Source: Actinomortierella ambigua (taxonomy: Eukaryota; Mortierellomycota; Mortierellomycetes; Mortierellales; Mortierellaceae). From it: DNA of 64,000 bases. The notes below the pieces were generated by a model. The model had not been told where the DNA came from. It saw only the letters and a program-made list of their open reading frames with translations, and made no database searches. Every line of letters begins with the position of its first letter. Position 1 is the first letter of the stretch. The stretch lies in NCBI GenBank assembly GCA_016098155.1, contig JAAAJB010000066.1, positions 1 to 64,000 on the forward strand, given 5' to 3'. Both the position numbers and the translations under genes were made by a program. This document shows, piece after piece, positions 43,925-55,851 of this stretch.

Positions 43925-46900
43925 TTAGAATGACTTGCCCAGGATCTATTTCAACATAAGGAGAGAAATATAAAAGTTAGAATCATCTTTCTAGTCCCTC
44001 AAGTTCTCCACTTGAACTACAAAATGTCCTCTTCCCCCTCGAAAGACACACAAGAAGACCACTTACCAAAGCCAACAGAGCCATGCGGACATAGAGACCA
44101 TAGCGCATCTGTCGGAAGTACGCAGCGCGCTGGTCAAAGTCGACCTCGGGCTCAATCTCCGAGACACGGGGCAGAGGGTGCATGACGATCATCTGAGCCT
44201 TGGCCAGACGCATGAGCTTGTTGTTCACAACATAGCTGCTCTTGACACGCTCATACTCGTTCAAGTCCGCAAACCGCTCCTTCTGCACACGCGTCACATA
44301 GACCACATCCGACATCGCCATCACAGGCTCGAGCTCCGTGTGCTCGTAAAAGGTCACGCCGGCCTTGGTCAGCTCCTCCTTGACCTCATCCGGCATGCGC
44401 AGCGACGCTGGCGAGACAAAGTTGAGCGTCACATGGTAGTACGCCAACAGCTTGACCAGCGAGTGCACCGTCCGGCCGTTCTTGAGATCGCCGACCAAAG
44501 TAATCGTCAGACCGTTGACCGTGCCCAGCTCCTCACGGATCGTGTACACGTCCAAGAACGCCTGCGTCGGGTGCTCGCCCACGCCATCTCCGGCATTGAT
44601 CACCGGCACCTTGGAGAACTTGGCCGCCGTCGTGGCACTGCCGGGCTCGGGGTGGCGCAGAACGACCACGTCACCATAGCAGCCCAGCGTACGGACCGTA
44701 TCCGCCAACGTCTCACCCTTCACCACCGACGATGACCCACCATCGGCCGACACCACCGTACCGCCCAAGCGCAGCATCGCCGCCGAGAACGAGCACGACG
44801 TGCGCGTCGAGGGCTCGTAGAACATCGAGCACATCACCTTGCCCTTGAGCAGATCCACCGATCCATGACGCTCCACCTGCGTACGCATCTCGTGCGCGAG
44901 GCTGAACAGCGTGTGCAGCTGGTTACGGTCAAACTGGCGCGACGACAGGATATGACGGTGCGAGAACGGAGACTGCTGCAGAATCGTCTGGATCATCGAT
45001 GGCAGGTCCTGCACCGCGGACGCGGCTTGCACGGGGACCGACTCTTGCAGCAGCTGAACACTGCCACGGCGAGGGTCGCTCGAACGCGAAGGTGTCAGTG
45101 GGGCCGGGATCTCGACCGATGGCGCCAAACGAGGCGACATCAGACCAGCGGCCGTCTGAGCAACAGCCGCAACGGCAGCAGCGGTAGAGGTAGCAGCCAC
45201 GGGCGCGACATGAGGGGCGGTCGACAAGGTCAAAGGCTTCTCGGTGGCCTTGGTGATGGCCTGAGCAACAGCAGAGACATCCTGGCCCTCAGCGCCGGCG
45301 GTGTACCAGGCGCCGTCGAGGTAGGCGGTCTCGCCGTGCAAGACAACACGGTGGACCGTGCCCAGGACGGAGCGGCCAGCAAAAGGACCGACGGCACCGA
45401 CAAGCTTGCTAGCACGATCGGTATCAATCTCGATGTACGAGTCCTTCTGCGTGGGCAGAGAGAAGATCTTGTGGGGGTTGGTCGACATCTTGGCCACCAG
45501 GTCCTCGATCGTCAAGCGACCCTTGTTGACGGCATCGATCAACAGCGGCAGCGTCTCGGCGATGCCGACCGTGACAGACACATCGGCAGCGTTGCTGCTC
45601 TGCTCCATCGCAAGACGGTAAGGCAGCGAACCGACCGTCAAGCAGTCAAAGACGGCCAGGCCAGCCCAGAAGGCATCCTGCTCCTCCTTGGTAGGGAGCA
45701 GGTCCGAGCCAGTCTCCTCCTTGGTCAAGAACAGGCGGTAGACCTCAATGTCGCAGGTGACCTCGAGACCCTTCTCCTTGCTCATGGCGATCAGCGACAT
45801 GTCGTCGCGGTTCGAGACACCCGTGATGTGGACGGGGCGGTTGTGCAGGCTGGCCAACAGCAGGATCGAGGCCAGGTCCGTGCCCTTGGCATCCGTGACG
45901 ATCGTCTTGCTGGCAGCCACCGTCGTGAACAGCTTGGCCGCCTCGGCGACCGACGAGATCTTGCGACCGGCCACGGCCGTGAAGGGGATGAAGAGCGACG
46001 CCGCCTGATCGACGCTGGCGCTGGCCGACGAGAAAAAGTAGTCGCAGTGGGCATGGCCGCGCGCGTTCGTGTTGGCGATCGCCATGCTGGCCTTGTCCTC
46101 GACGCCCTTGGGCTCGCCGGTCGCCATCGCGCCGATCATCGTAAAGCCAGAGGCCAGCGAGGCCTTGGAGACCGTCTCAAAGTCCTTGCTGGCCGCCGTC
46201 GCGATACCGGGGATGAAGGTCTGGAGGTTGATCAGGCCGGGCAGCGTCACCGTGCGGTTGCTCGACTTGTAGTCGACCGTGCTGAGCTCAAAGTCCTTGT
46301 GGCGGGCCAGGGCCTCGACGAACAGCTTGGCGCACTTGACGTTGGTGATGAGCGGGATCGAAAAGTCGACGGCCATACGACGCGTGCGGTAACCCTTCGA
46401 GACGTAGCTGGCGGGGCGGCGGTAGCGGTTCTTCGAGGGCAAGTTGATGTACAGATCAATCAGGTTGTTGGCCAAGTGCTGGTTCAGCGAGTACTCGGAC
46501 TTTTGGCTGTCCGTCTCGTCCTCCAGCGACTCCAGGTACTTGATTGGCACACCGTGCTCGTTCATAAAGTCGGCGGTACCGGACGTGGCAAACAGGTTGT
46601 AGCCGAGCGCGCTCAGACGCTTGACGGCAGGCAACATCTCCTGCTTCTCCTTGAACGAACCGATCGACAGGAGAATGTTCTTCTTGGGGAGCGTGAAGCC
46701 AGTCGACACCAGGGCGCGGATGTACGCCTCGTACTTGTCCTTACCGAAACAGGCAACCTCACCGGTCGACGCCATCTCGACACCGAGAATGGGGTCAGCA
46801 CCCGACAGACGCGAGAACGAGAACTGGGGCACCTTGATACCGACATAGCCCGTCTTGGGGATACGGGGCTCGGGGTAGGCCTCGACGGGGATGCCGAGCA

Positions 46901-49900
46901 TGGCGTTGGTGGCCATCTCGATCAGATCCACGTCCATGACCTTGGAGACAAAGGGCATGGAGCGCGAGGCACGCAGGTTGCACTCGATGACCTTGATCTC
47001 GTTGTCCTTGGCAATGAACTGGATGTTGTAGCAGCCCGTGACATCGAGGGCCTGACCAATCTTGGCCGTCGCCAGCTCAATCTTGCGGATCGTCTCGGGG
47101 TCCAAGTCCTGAGGAGGCAGGATCAAGGTAGCATCACCAGAGTGGACACCGGCGTTCTCGACGTGCTCGGAAATGACGTGCATGACCATCTTGCCGTTCA
47201 CGGCAATGGCGTCCATCTCAATCTCCTTGGCATCCTCAATGTACTTGGAAATCACGACAGGGTGGTCGCGCGAGACAGCAGCGGCCTGGCCCAGGTAGCT
47301 GGCCAGATCGTCGGGCGAGTAGACGACGTTCATGGCAGCGCCGGACAAGACGTACGAGGGACGGACGAGCACGGGGTAACCGACGGTGCTGCAGAACTTG
47401 CCGGCCTCGTCGACCGAGGTCAGTTCCTTCCACAGGGGCTGGTCGACATTGATCTGGTCCAACATACGCGAGAACTTGTAACGGTTCTCGGCCGTGTCAA
47501 TCATCTCGGGCGACGTGCCCAGGATCTTGACGTTCTGGCGGTAGAGGGGCAGGGCAATGTTGTTGGGCGTCTGACCACCCATGGCAATCACCACTCCGGA
47601 AGAGGTCTCAATCTCGTAGATATCCAGGATACGCTCCAAGTTGATGTTCTCAAAGTACAGACGATCGGCCTCGTCGTAATCCGTCGACACCGTCTCCGGG
47701 TTGTAGTTGACCATCACGGTCTTGATGCCGCGGTTGCGCAGCGTGCGGATCGCACGGACGGCGCACCAGTCAAACTCGACCGACGAACCGATGCGGTACA
47801 CACCCGAACCCAGAACCATGACACCCTTGTCCTCGAACGTGATGTCGTGCTCGACGGCGTTGTAGGTCATGTACAGGTAGTTGGTGAAGGCGGGGAACTC
47901 GGCCGCGACGGTATCGATCTGCTTCACAAAGGGGCTGATGCCGGCATCGAGACGCAGACGACGGACCGACAGCTCGTTGCTGGCAATGGCTTCTCCGATC
48001 TGACGATCCGAGAAGCCGAGCTGCTTGGCATGGCGGAGCATCGAGACGGGGACGTCGTTGAGGGTGTGCTTGGTCATGGCGTTATCGAGCTGAATGATGT
48101 TCTGAAGCTTGTTCAAGAACCACTTGTCGATGTTGGTCAGCTCCCAGATGCGGTCGACGGTGTATCCCTGCTTCATGGCGTTGGCAATGGCAAAGATGCG
48201 CTGGTCGCTAGGGTTGGTCAGCTCATCCTCGATGACGGGGTAGCTCGACTTTGGTGCAAAACCGATCAGCGAGGGGTCGATGGCGCGGATGGCCTTCTGG
48301 ATCGTCTCCTCGAAGCTGCGACCGATCGACATGACCTCACCGACCGACTTCATCGACGACGACAGCGACTTTGAGACACGGTCAAACTTGTTCAGATCCC
48401 AGCGAGGCATCTTGACCACGCAGTAGTCGAGCGAGGGCTCGAAGCAGGCGCAGGTCACCTTGGTCACCGAGTTGGAGATCTCGTTCAGGGGGATGTTGAG
48501 ACCCAGCTTAGCGGCAACAAAGGCCAGAGGGTAGCCTGTGGCCTTGGAGGCCAGAGCGGAGGAACGGGACAGACGAGCGTTGACCTCGATAATGCAGTAC
48601 TCCTTTGAGAAGGGGTTCAGGGCGTACTGGATGTTGCACTCACCGACGACACCCAAGCTGCGGATGACGTTGACGGCCGTGGTGCGGAGCATGTTGTAGT
48701 CCTCGTCAGACAAGGTCTGCGAGGGCGCGACGACGATCGAGTCACCGGTATGGATACCGAGCGGGTCAAAGTTCTCCATGTTACAGACCGTGATACAGTT
48801 GTCGCGGCAATCACGAACAACCTCGTACTCAATCTCCTTCCAGCCCTTCATCGAGCGCTCAATCAACACCTGGGGCGAGATGGCAAAGGCCTTGGTCGTC
48901 AGATCAGCAAGCTCCTCGTCGTTGTTGGCAAAACCGGAGCCGAGACCACCCAAAGCATAGGCGGCACGGCAAATGACTGGGTAGCCAATCTCGTGAGCGA
49001 CCTCGATAGCCTCCTGCACGTTCGTCGCCGTCTTGGCCTGGGCAATCTTCTCGCCAATCGCCAGCATGCGCTGGGCAAACTCCTCACGATCCTCGGTGGC
49101 GATGATGGTCTCGATGGGGGTACCGAGGACACGGACACCCAGGCCCTCAAACTCGTCCTTCATCTTGATACCGACACTGAGGGCAGTCTGACCACCAAAG
49201 GTGACGTAGATACCATCGGGCTTCTCGCGCAAGATGACCTTGCGGACAAACTCGGGCGTCACGGGCAAGAAGTAGACCTTGTCCGCCAGACCCTTCGAGG
49301 TCTGGATCGTGGCAATGTTGGGGTTGATCAGGACAGTGTAGATACCCTCCTCCTTCAAGGCCTTGATGGCCTGCGAGCCAGAGTAATCAAACTCACCGGC
49401 CTGACCGATCGACAGACCGCCCGAGCCGAGGACGAGCACCTTGCGGACGCTGACGCGAGGGTTCTTGATAATGGCCTCCTCCTTGGTGCCGCCGGGCATG
49501 ACAATGGGGCTGAGCTTGCCAGACTCGCGGAAGTCGACAACGGACTGGATGAACACGTCAAACAGGTACTCGGTGTCGCGAGGACCAGGGGTCGACTCGG
49601 GGTGGAACTGCACGGAGAAGATGGGCAGCGACTTGTGCATGATACCCTCGTTCGAGCCATCGTTGGCGTTGACAAACAGCTCCATGAAGTTTTCGGGCAG
49701 CGTGTTGACATCGACAGCATAACCGTGGTTCTAATTGGAGAGGAATTTTAGGGTTGCCTGGTAAGTCGGGGTTTTGGACCACTCCAGAAAAGACGTTTCT
49801 TTTTTTTAAATCCCTCCGCTCTTTCGTTCCATAGGATCGACGTGATGGTTTCCCCTCCGTCGGCTGACTTTTTGGGATTCTCCTCCTCCTCATGCCCGCT

Positions 49901-51834
49901 CTACTGCTCCTATGTCCATCCAAAGGTTATCTCTCCTGCAGCGGGGAAGCGGGGTGAAAAAGAGGGGCGGACTCTAAAATGTCGAGTCGGATATCCTGAG
50001 AAAAAAAATAAGAGAGGTAACTATAGTTCACATACCTGCGAGGAGATGTAGCAGCGGCCCGAGATCATGTCGGTGCAGGGAATGTTGTGGCCACGGTTAC
50101 CATACTTGAGCTTCTGAGTCTTGGCACCCGAGGCAAGGGCGAGCAGCTGGTGACCAAGACAGATACCAAAGATGGGAGTGCGGGCAACCTCGAGAGCCTT
50201 GGCCAGATGACCAATGGTGACGCTGGCCATGACGGGATCACCGGGGCCGTTGGAGATGAACAAACCATCATAGTCCTTGTCGGCGTTGAAGTCGTAGTCC
50301 CAGGGAACAACCTTGACCTCGACACCACGCGACACGAAGCAGCGGAGCTGGTTGAATTTCTGTTTTTCACATGGTAAAAGTCGGGGTTGTTAGTCTCATG
50401 AGAATCGAGGCCACTCTCACTTTGATCAACCAAATACCCCAGCACATCATCGTAGATATCACGATATTTTACCATGCCGACATCGACAGCGAGGATGCGG
50501 AGAGGCTTGCCATTGGGACCAAGGAGAGCCTTGGCAGGCTCGGGAGAGTAAATCTTGGGCTCCTTGAGCGAGACTGGAAGCAAGAAAAAATAATGCAGGC
50601 GAATGCAAGGAAGGGAGAAGAAGGTTTTTTTTTGGTTATTTTCGAGAGCCCGGCGTCTTTAGAACTGCAAATATTCCCACTCTCATTCATTTTCGCGCTG
50701 TTTTGGCGTGCTTTTGTTTTTTTTGTTTTGTTTTGTTTTTTCTTCATTCCGGTCGCTCACTTACCCTCAGCCACCAGGTTGCGATCGTTGGGATCGACCC
50801 AGTCCACATTCTGGTAGTCGGCCAACCAAGCGGGATCCGAAGGGCTAGCGGAAACCTTGGAAGGGCCGACAACAGAGGTAGGGAAGAGGATCTTGCCAAG
50901 CATAACACCCTTGGAGCGAATCTTCTTGGTCATGGCGCGGGTATCGATACCGTAGATGGCAGGGATGTTGTTCTCCTTGAGCCAGTCAGCCAGGGACGAC
51001 GTGGCGAGGTAATGAGAATAGTCCTTTGCGTACTGGCCGACAATCAGACCGGCAATGTGGATCTCGTTCGACTCAAAGTACTTGGGGATGTCCTTGAGAA
51101 GCTCATCCATGGCCTCGCGCGAGGGGACACCATAGTTGCCAATCAGAGGGAAGGTCAGAACCAAGAGCTGGCCGCGGTACGAGGGATCAGTCAGCGACTC
51201 GGGATAACCGACCATACCTTTGAGAGAGAGAGAAAAAATTGTGCGCAAAGGTTTCAATCAATCGTGAGAAAAAAAAAGAGAGTTGCACTTTACTGGTCCT
51301 GGACAAGGGGGGCCTGAAGGTAGGTCTCTCTCTCCCCCACACACACACCCCTCTCTCTCTCTTCTTCTTCCTCTTCTCCCGGTTCGTCCACTTTTGCTAT
51401 CTTTTGTTTCCCCCATGGTATCTCTGCAGTGGTATGGTACATCCAAATCGGGCGCACAAACCAATACCCCGCACCAAGCACTCATTGGTCGCTGATCAAA
51501 TCAGCTCCGCGATATGCAAGGGCGCGACCAACCATTATAGGGAATAGTAGAAGGCCACTCCCCCCTCCCCCGCACCTCCCTCTCCGTATCTCCCCCCTCC
51601 TTCAGCCCATCCGTATGTTCCTTCCAGGTGCAAGGCTAGCTTACCAGTCTGGAAGACGCACTCGCCGGAGATGCTCTCGGTCTCGGCACCAAAGGAGAAA
51701 CCCTGGTAGGCAGAGCCGTCTTGGAGGACCAACGTAGCGACTGTGTTTCCCTCGGGACTGTTAGGAGCCGTGACGGGAGCAAAAGGATAAGGAGCCTGTT
51801 GAGGCTGGGAAGGAGCTCGGACTTGAGAAGGCAT
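43925..51834 (-). CDS. URA2: URA2/CAD multifunctional pyrimidine synthesis protein
   Basis: First two steps of de novo pyrimidine synthesis: glutamine-dependent carbamoyl phosphate synthetase plus aspartate transcarbamylase. Exons: 51645..51834, 50765..51217, 50473..50573, 50036..50359, 44067..49730 and 43925..43945, giving 2,250 residues, close to other fungal and animal proteins. Glutaminase: Cys315 in FGICLGHQ, and QFHPE near 397-401. Synthetase halves start at [24 protein letters not shown] (about 436) and [20 protein letters not shown]. The dihydroorotase-like domain (about 1490-1850) reads [10 protein letters not shown] where active enzymes have HxH, so it is dead, as in other fungi. 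A linker holds RRGS (about 1910), a candidate kinase site. ATCase motifs are STRTS (about 2000) and HPLPR (about 2210). The last exon has only seven codons, ILGKSF and stop. A TATA-like box is at 52177-52184. Confidence 0.96.
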
Positions 51835-52176
51835 GATGGATAAATAACGAAAGGAAAGAAGAGGGGATTATAAAATGCTGAAAAAACACGTCAAAGAAAG
51901 AAAAAAAAATGTACAAAAAAAATGCTGTGCCAATAGAAAAAAAAATACAGATCTCGAATGAGAGAGGAATGAAAGGAATGAGAATGACGAAAGAGGGAGG
52001 GTGCTGTCAAAAGAGGGGGGAATTAGAAGAAGTAAGTATACAATGGAGAAAAAAAAGTAAAAAAAACCACACGAAATGAACGAATGAAACCTTGCTTCTT
52101 CTGTGCGGGGAAAGTGTAAGGGCACAGAAGAAGAAGAAGAAAAAGAAAAAGAGAAAAAAGAGCGAAAGGGTGGGGG

Positions 52177-52184
52177 ATATATAC
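52177..52184 (-). promoter_or_regulatory. TATA-like box of URA2
   Basis: TATATAT-type sequence about 343 nt upstream of the URA2 start codon, on the minus strand. Position and strand fit a core promoter. Confidence 0.45.
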
Positions 52185-53482
52185 CTTTATGGCAGATGAA
52201 AGTCCGAACTCGGTGATCAAAATAGTGACTGTCCTTCCAATAAGTGATTGTGCAACAAAGGGAACTGTCGCTGTTCCTGAATGGTCAAGACAGGATCGGA
52301 TTATGAAAATGAAAAAAAAGAGGGCGCCCTCGCCTCTCACGCACACACACACACTACTCTCTCTCTCTCTCTCTCTCTCTTCCTATCTTGGTTGTTAGGT
52401 AGTGTACGTATAGTATGTAATAGTCGGGTGACTATCCTTGATTGTTGTGTGTACACACACCGTTTTCCTACGTTCAATTACAAGCTGTTCAGGAACTAAG
52501 GGTAAGACTTGCCCAGGAAACATTTTTGCAGACAACTGTTTTTGGCTTGCAATTGCAGTCAAGTGTAGGAAAGTGAGAGGCTTCGACCTATCACACGTCG
52601 AGGAATGTCTACCGCTGCTGCTGGCGGAAGTAGCAACGATCGGATCAAGCTTCACGCGAGAGTCCAACGGACCAGTGAAGAGCGGGCATTTCTATGCTCC
52701 GCTCTGCTCTCTATCTTTAGCCGCCACCAAACAAAAGTGGGGTCTCCCCCCAGCAAGGACTCTTATCCAGGCGTAGTAGCCGTAGTAACCATAGTGGTGG
52801 TGTAGCGGGTGTAGTAGGAGTAGGAGTAGGAGTAACAGCGGTAGTATGATGTAGCCTTGTCCAACAGCAACAGCACGAAAGATGTGAGAGAGAGTGAGTG
52901 TGTGTATCTGAGTGTACATGCAGCAGATTGTTTCACTCTCTCACGCTTCCAACGGATGCGTGATGCAAAAGAGATAAGAAATCTATCATACAAGATCCCT
53001 ATGTACCATCCAGGTTCTGTATCCTAGAACCGTAGAGGCTGAGACAGAGAAACAGAGAGACAAACACACCAAGGCTTTGGAATGCTCCTTCGATATCGTT
53101 CCACAAAGCTGATGATGATAGGTCAGGATAGGAGCAAGCAGCGAGCAACGAGGAGGCCAAGCGAAAAGACTGTTAGGGAAAGTGGGGCGATTTGCTGTTT
53201 GTGGTGCGTTGGGGCCGATATGCATACAGCAGCAGCAGCAGTTGGGGTGCATGCGATGGCTCACAGAAGGAAGACAAGAGAAGAGGAAGAGGAGGTCGTG
53301 TGGTGATGAGGAGAGGCATGCATGTCCCTTCCTTTCTCCACTTTCCTGTCCCCTCCTCGTCCTTCTCCACTTTCCTGTCCCCTCCCCCTCCTCCTCGTCT
53401 TCGTCGTCGCCCTTCTCCACTGCTGTTGTTGTTTTGTATCCGGCCTCTTCATTGTCGTCTAATCTTCCGTGTTCTCTCTCTC

Positions 53483-53523
<41 letters not shown>

Positions 53524-54495
53524 CTGTCCGTCCGTCCGTCCGTCCGTCGTTCTCTCCCTCTGTTTGCTACTGCACTGTCCCTCTCTCCCCCTCTCCTCAT
53601 TTGTAGGTTGATATCATTGTTGGTTTCATGCCGAGCGGAAGAAATAATAAGAAGAAGAACAAGAAAAATAAGAAAGGAGATGGTGGCGCACTGATGCTCA
53701 CCCTTGTCCCACATGGTTGGAACATTAGGGCCGAGGAGGAGAGACGAGAGTGTGTGTGTAGTTCAAGGGCAAATCAGAGCCACAGAAAGCACATGGGGCA
53801 ACGCAAAATAGAGCTAGGAAAACCGCGGGCCCACAACAGCAGTAATAGCTGCTGCAGTAGCCAATGAACAATATTGGGTCAACAACACTCATATGCACTC
53901 TGCAACGAACCAAAAACGCGCTCAACCGTGCTGTGTGTTATCCCCCCCCCTTCTCTTTTCCCTCCCTTCCTCCCCTCCCTGTCTCACTGCGAGCTAGTAC
54001 TAGTTAGTTGAGGCCATCTGAACCATGCTCTCTCCTCTCGCTCTCTCCCCTTTCTTTCTCACACAATTTTTTTTTTCCATCCCCCCCCCCATCCCTCTCT
54101 TTAACCTCATCTTGCATTCATTATTCTTTTTTTTTTCTCGGACATTTTATTACTCAGTCACCTCACCTTCCCGCCTCTTTTTCCTCTTTCTTTCTTTCTC
54201 TCTCCTGCTCTGTCTTGTTTGACTCTCTAGTGTGTAGATTCCATCTCCAACACTTCTTTGTCATCCTGAATTGCCCTTCTCGACGGAGAGAAAACAAAAG
54301 ATCACCACATTGGCGTCCCTTTCCCGCCCCTCGACCTCCTCAGTCCCTACCGACGACGTGCCGGCCCCGTCCCTGCCAGCCCTGCGGTTCTCTCCGCTGT
54401 TTGACGACGTCGAAGGCACGACAACTGTAGTCAGGGACAGCAACGGCAGTAGGAGCAGTGGTACAACTAACAGCAGCGAAATTCGTCGCACGGCC
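52185..54495. other. Divergent intergenic region (URA2 and PAK kinase)
   Basis: Rich in microsatellites: CT at 52356-52380, TGTC at about 53484-53548, and C/T tracts from 53942 to 54200. It should hold the PAK promoter and perhaps untranslated leader exons. No separate gene is convincing. Confidence 0.5.
53484..53548. repeat. (TGTC)n microsatellite grading into (CGTC)n
   Basis: About 16 tetranucleotide units. The downstream part changes from TGTC to CGTC by single-base drift. Confidence 0.9.
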
Positions 54496-55816
54496 ATGCA
54501 GAGCAACAACTTTTACCACGACGCCTACAGCCACCAACACCATCCAAAGAACAAACAGGCTGTCAAGTCCGCCTCGCTCTACGGCGCGCCTCCAACATCG
54601 ACCCTACCTCCCCCTCCTACTACTACTACTACTCCTGCTCCTATTCCTTCTACTTCTACTACTACGACTACTACTACAACTCCTTTTAAAACTACAACTA
54701 CTACGGCGACGACAGCAACACCGTCGACATCACTCTCCTCGTCCTCGTCCCGCCGGTATCCGTTCCATCACCACCCACACAGCAGTGGGCCACAACGAAG
54801 CAACAGCACGCGCAGCACGACTAGCACGATCAGCGGCATCAGCGCGATCAGTAGTAGCAACGGTTACGGTTACGGCAACGGCTACAAGTCGAGTGCCGCA
54901 TCTTCATCAGCGGCGTCTGCAGCACTGCCCTCACGCCACCACTACAACAGCAACTACAACAGCAGCCATTGGGTAGTACCCCCTTCTTCGCTGTTGCCTA
55001 CCCCTCCACCCCTCGCGCCTCCTCCTCTTCCTCCTTCTTGTTCTCCCTCTTCTTCTTCCTCGTCTTCCTCGTCTTCTTTTACCCACACTCTTCTTCCTCT
55101 TCCTCGCTCGTCCACGTCCACCAAGGCTGTATTGTCCACACCCTCTCCCTTCTCTTCGACCCCTTCCTCGTCCCCGACGTCTCCGTCCACGTCGTGCTCG
55201 TCCTCACCCTCGTCCACCACATCCGCTTCGAACGCCATGAGCCATCGTCCAAAGCACTTTTCTGGTAAGCATGACAATTCATTGCTCGAGAGAAACGAGA
55301 GAGAGGGAGAAAGAGAAAGAGAATGAGAGAGCAAAGAGAGAGAAGAGGAACAATGAGAGCAACTAGAAAGTTGCTCTCCATCACTCAGCAGCATTGCACA
55401 AGGTAGAAAGACGAAGAGAGTGGGAGAGTGAGAGAAAGAGAGTGAGAGAAAGAGAGTGAGAGAAAGAGAGTGAGAGAAAGAGAGTGAGAGAGCAACAACA
55501 GCAGCAGCAGCAGCAGAACGCCCCTCTTTTCTCTGACATGTCTACCCCACCCCCAACCCCCCATTGGACTGGGCTGGAGGGTCGGGTAGGACAGACAGTC
55601 CGGGTCAGCGATCGTTCGAGGAGGAGGAGGAGGAGGAGGTGGATGAGGAGGAGCAACCAAGCAAGCTCCTTTTCGCCTTTTTTTTTTCATACATGCACCC
55701 ATCCTATCCCCACCTATCCCCCCATCCAGCAAGCAACCCCCAACATCTAATATCCAGCCAGCATCCATATTTGCTGATCCCACGTACTACCACCATTGTA
55801 CAGACAGACACAGACA

Positions 55817-55851
<35 letters not shown>

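Noticed and set aside
44865..48374. A 1,169-codon plus-strand open frame opposite URA2
   Set aside because: Antisense shadow of the carbamoyl phosphate synthetase and dihydroorotase-like regions. The composition (Asp, Arg, Gly, His, Val) is typical of such shadows, with no domain motif.
52986..53714. A 242-codon minus-strand frame upstream of the PAK gene
   Set aside because: Its centre is a translated tetranucleotide repeat (DRQT units). No conserved segment flanks it.
55420..55520. Regularly spaced repeats that could be mistaken for a CRISPR array
   Set aside because: Simple purine tandem repeat without unique spacers, inside a eukaryotic intron.
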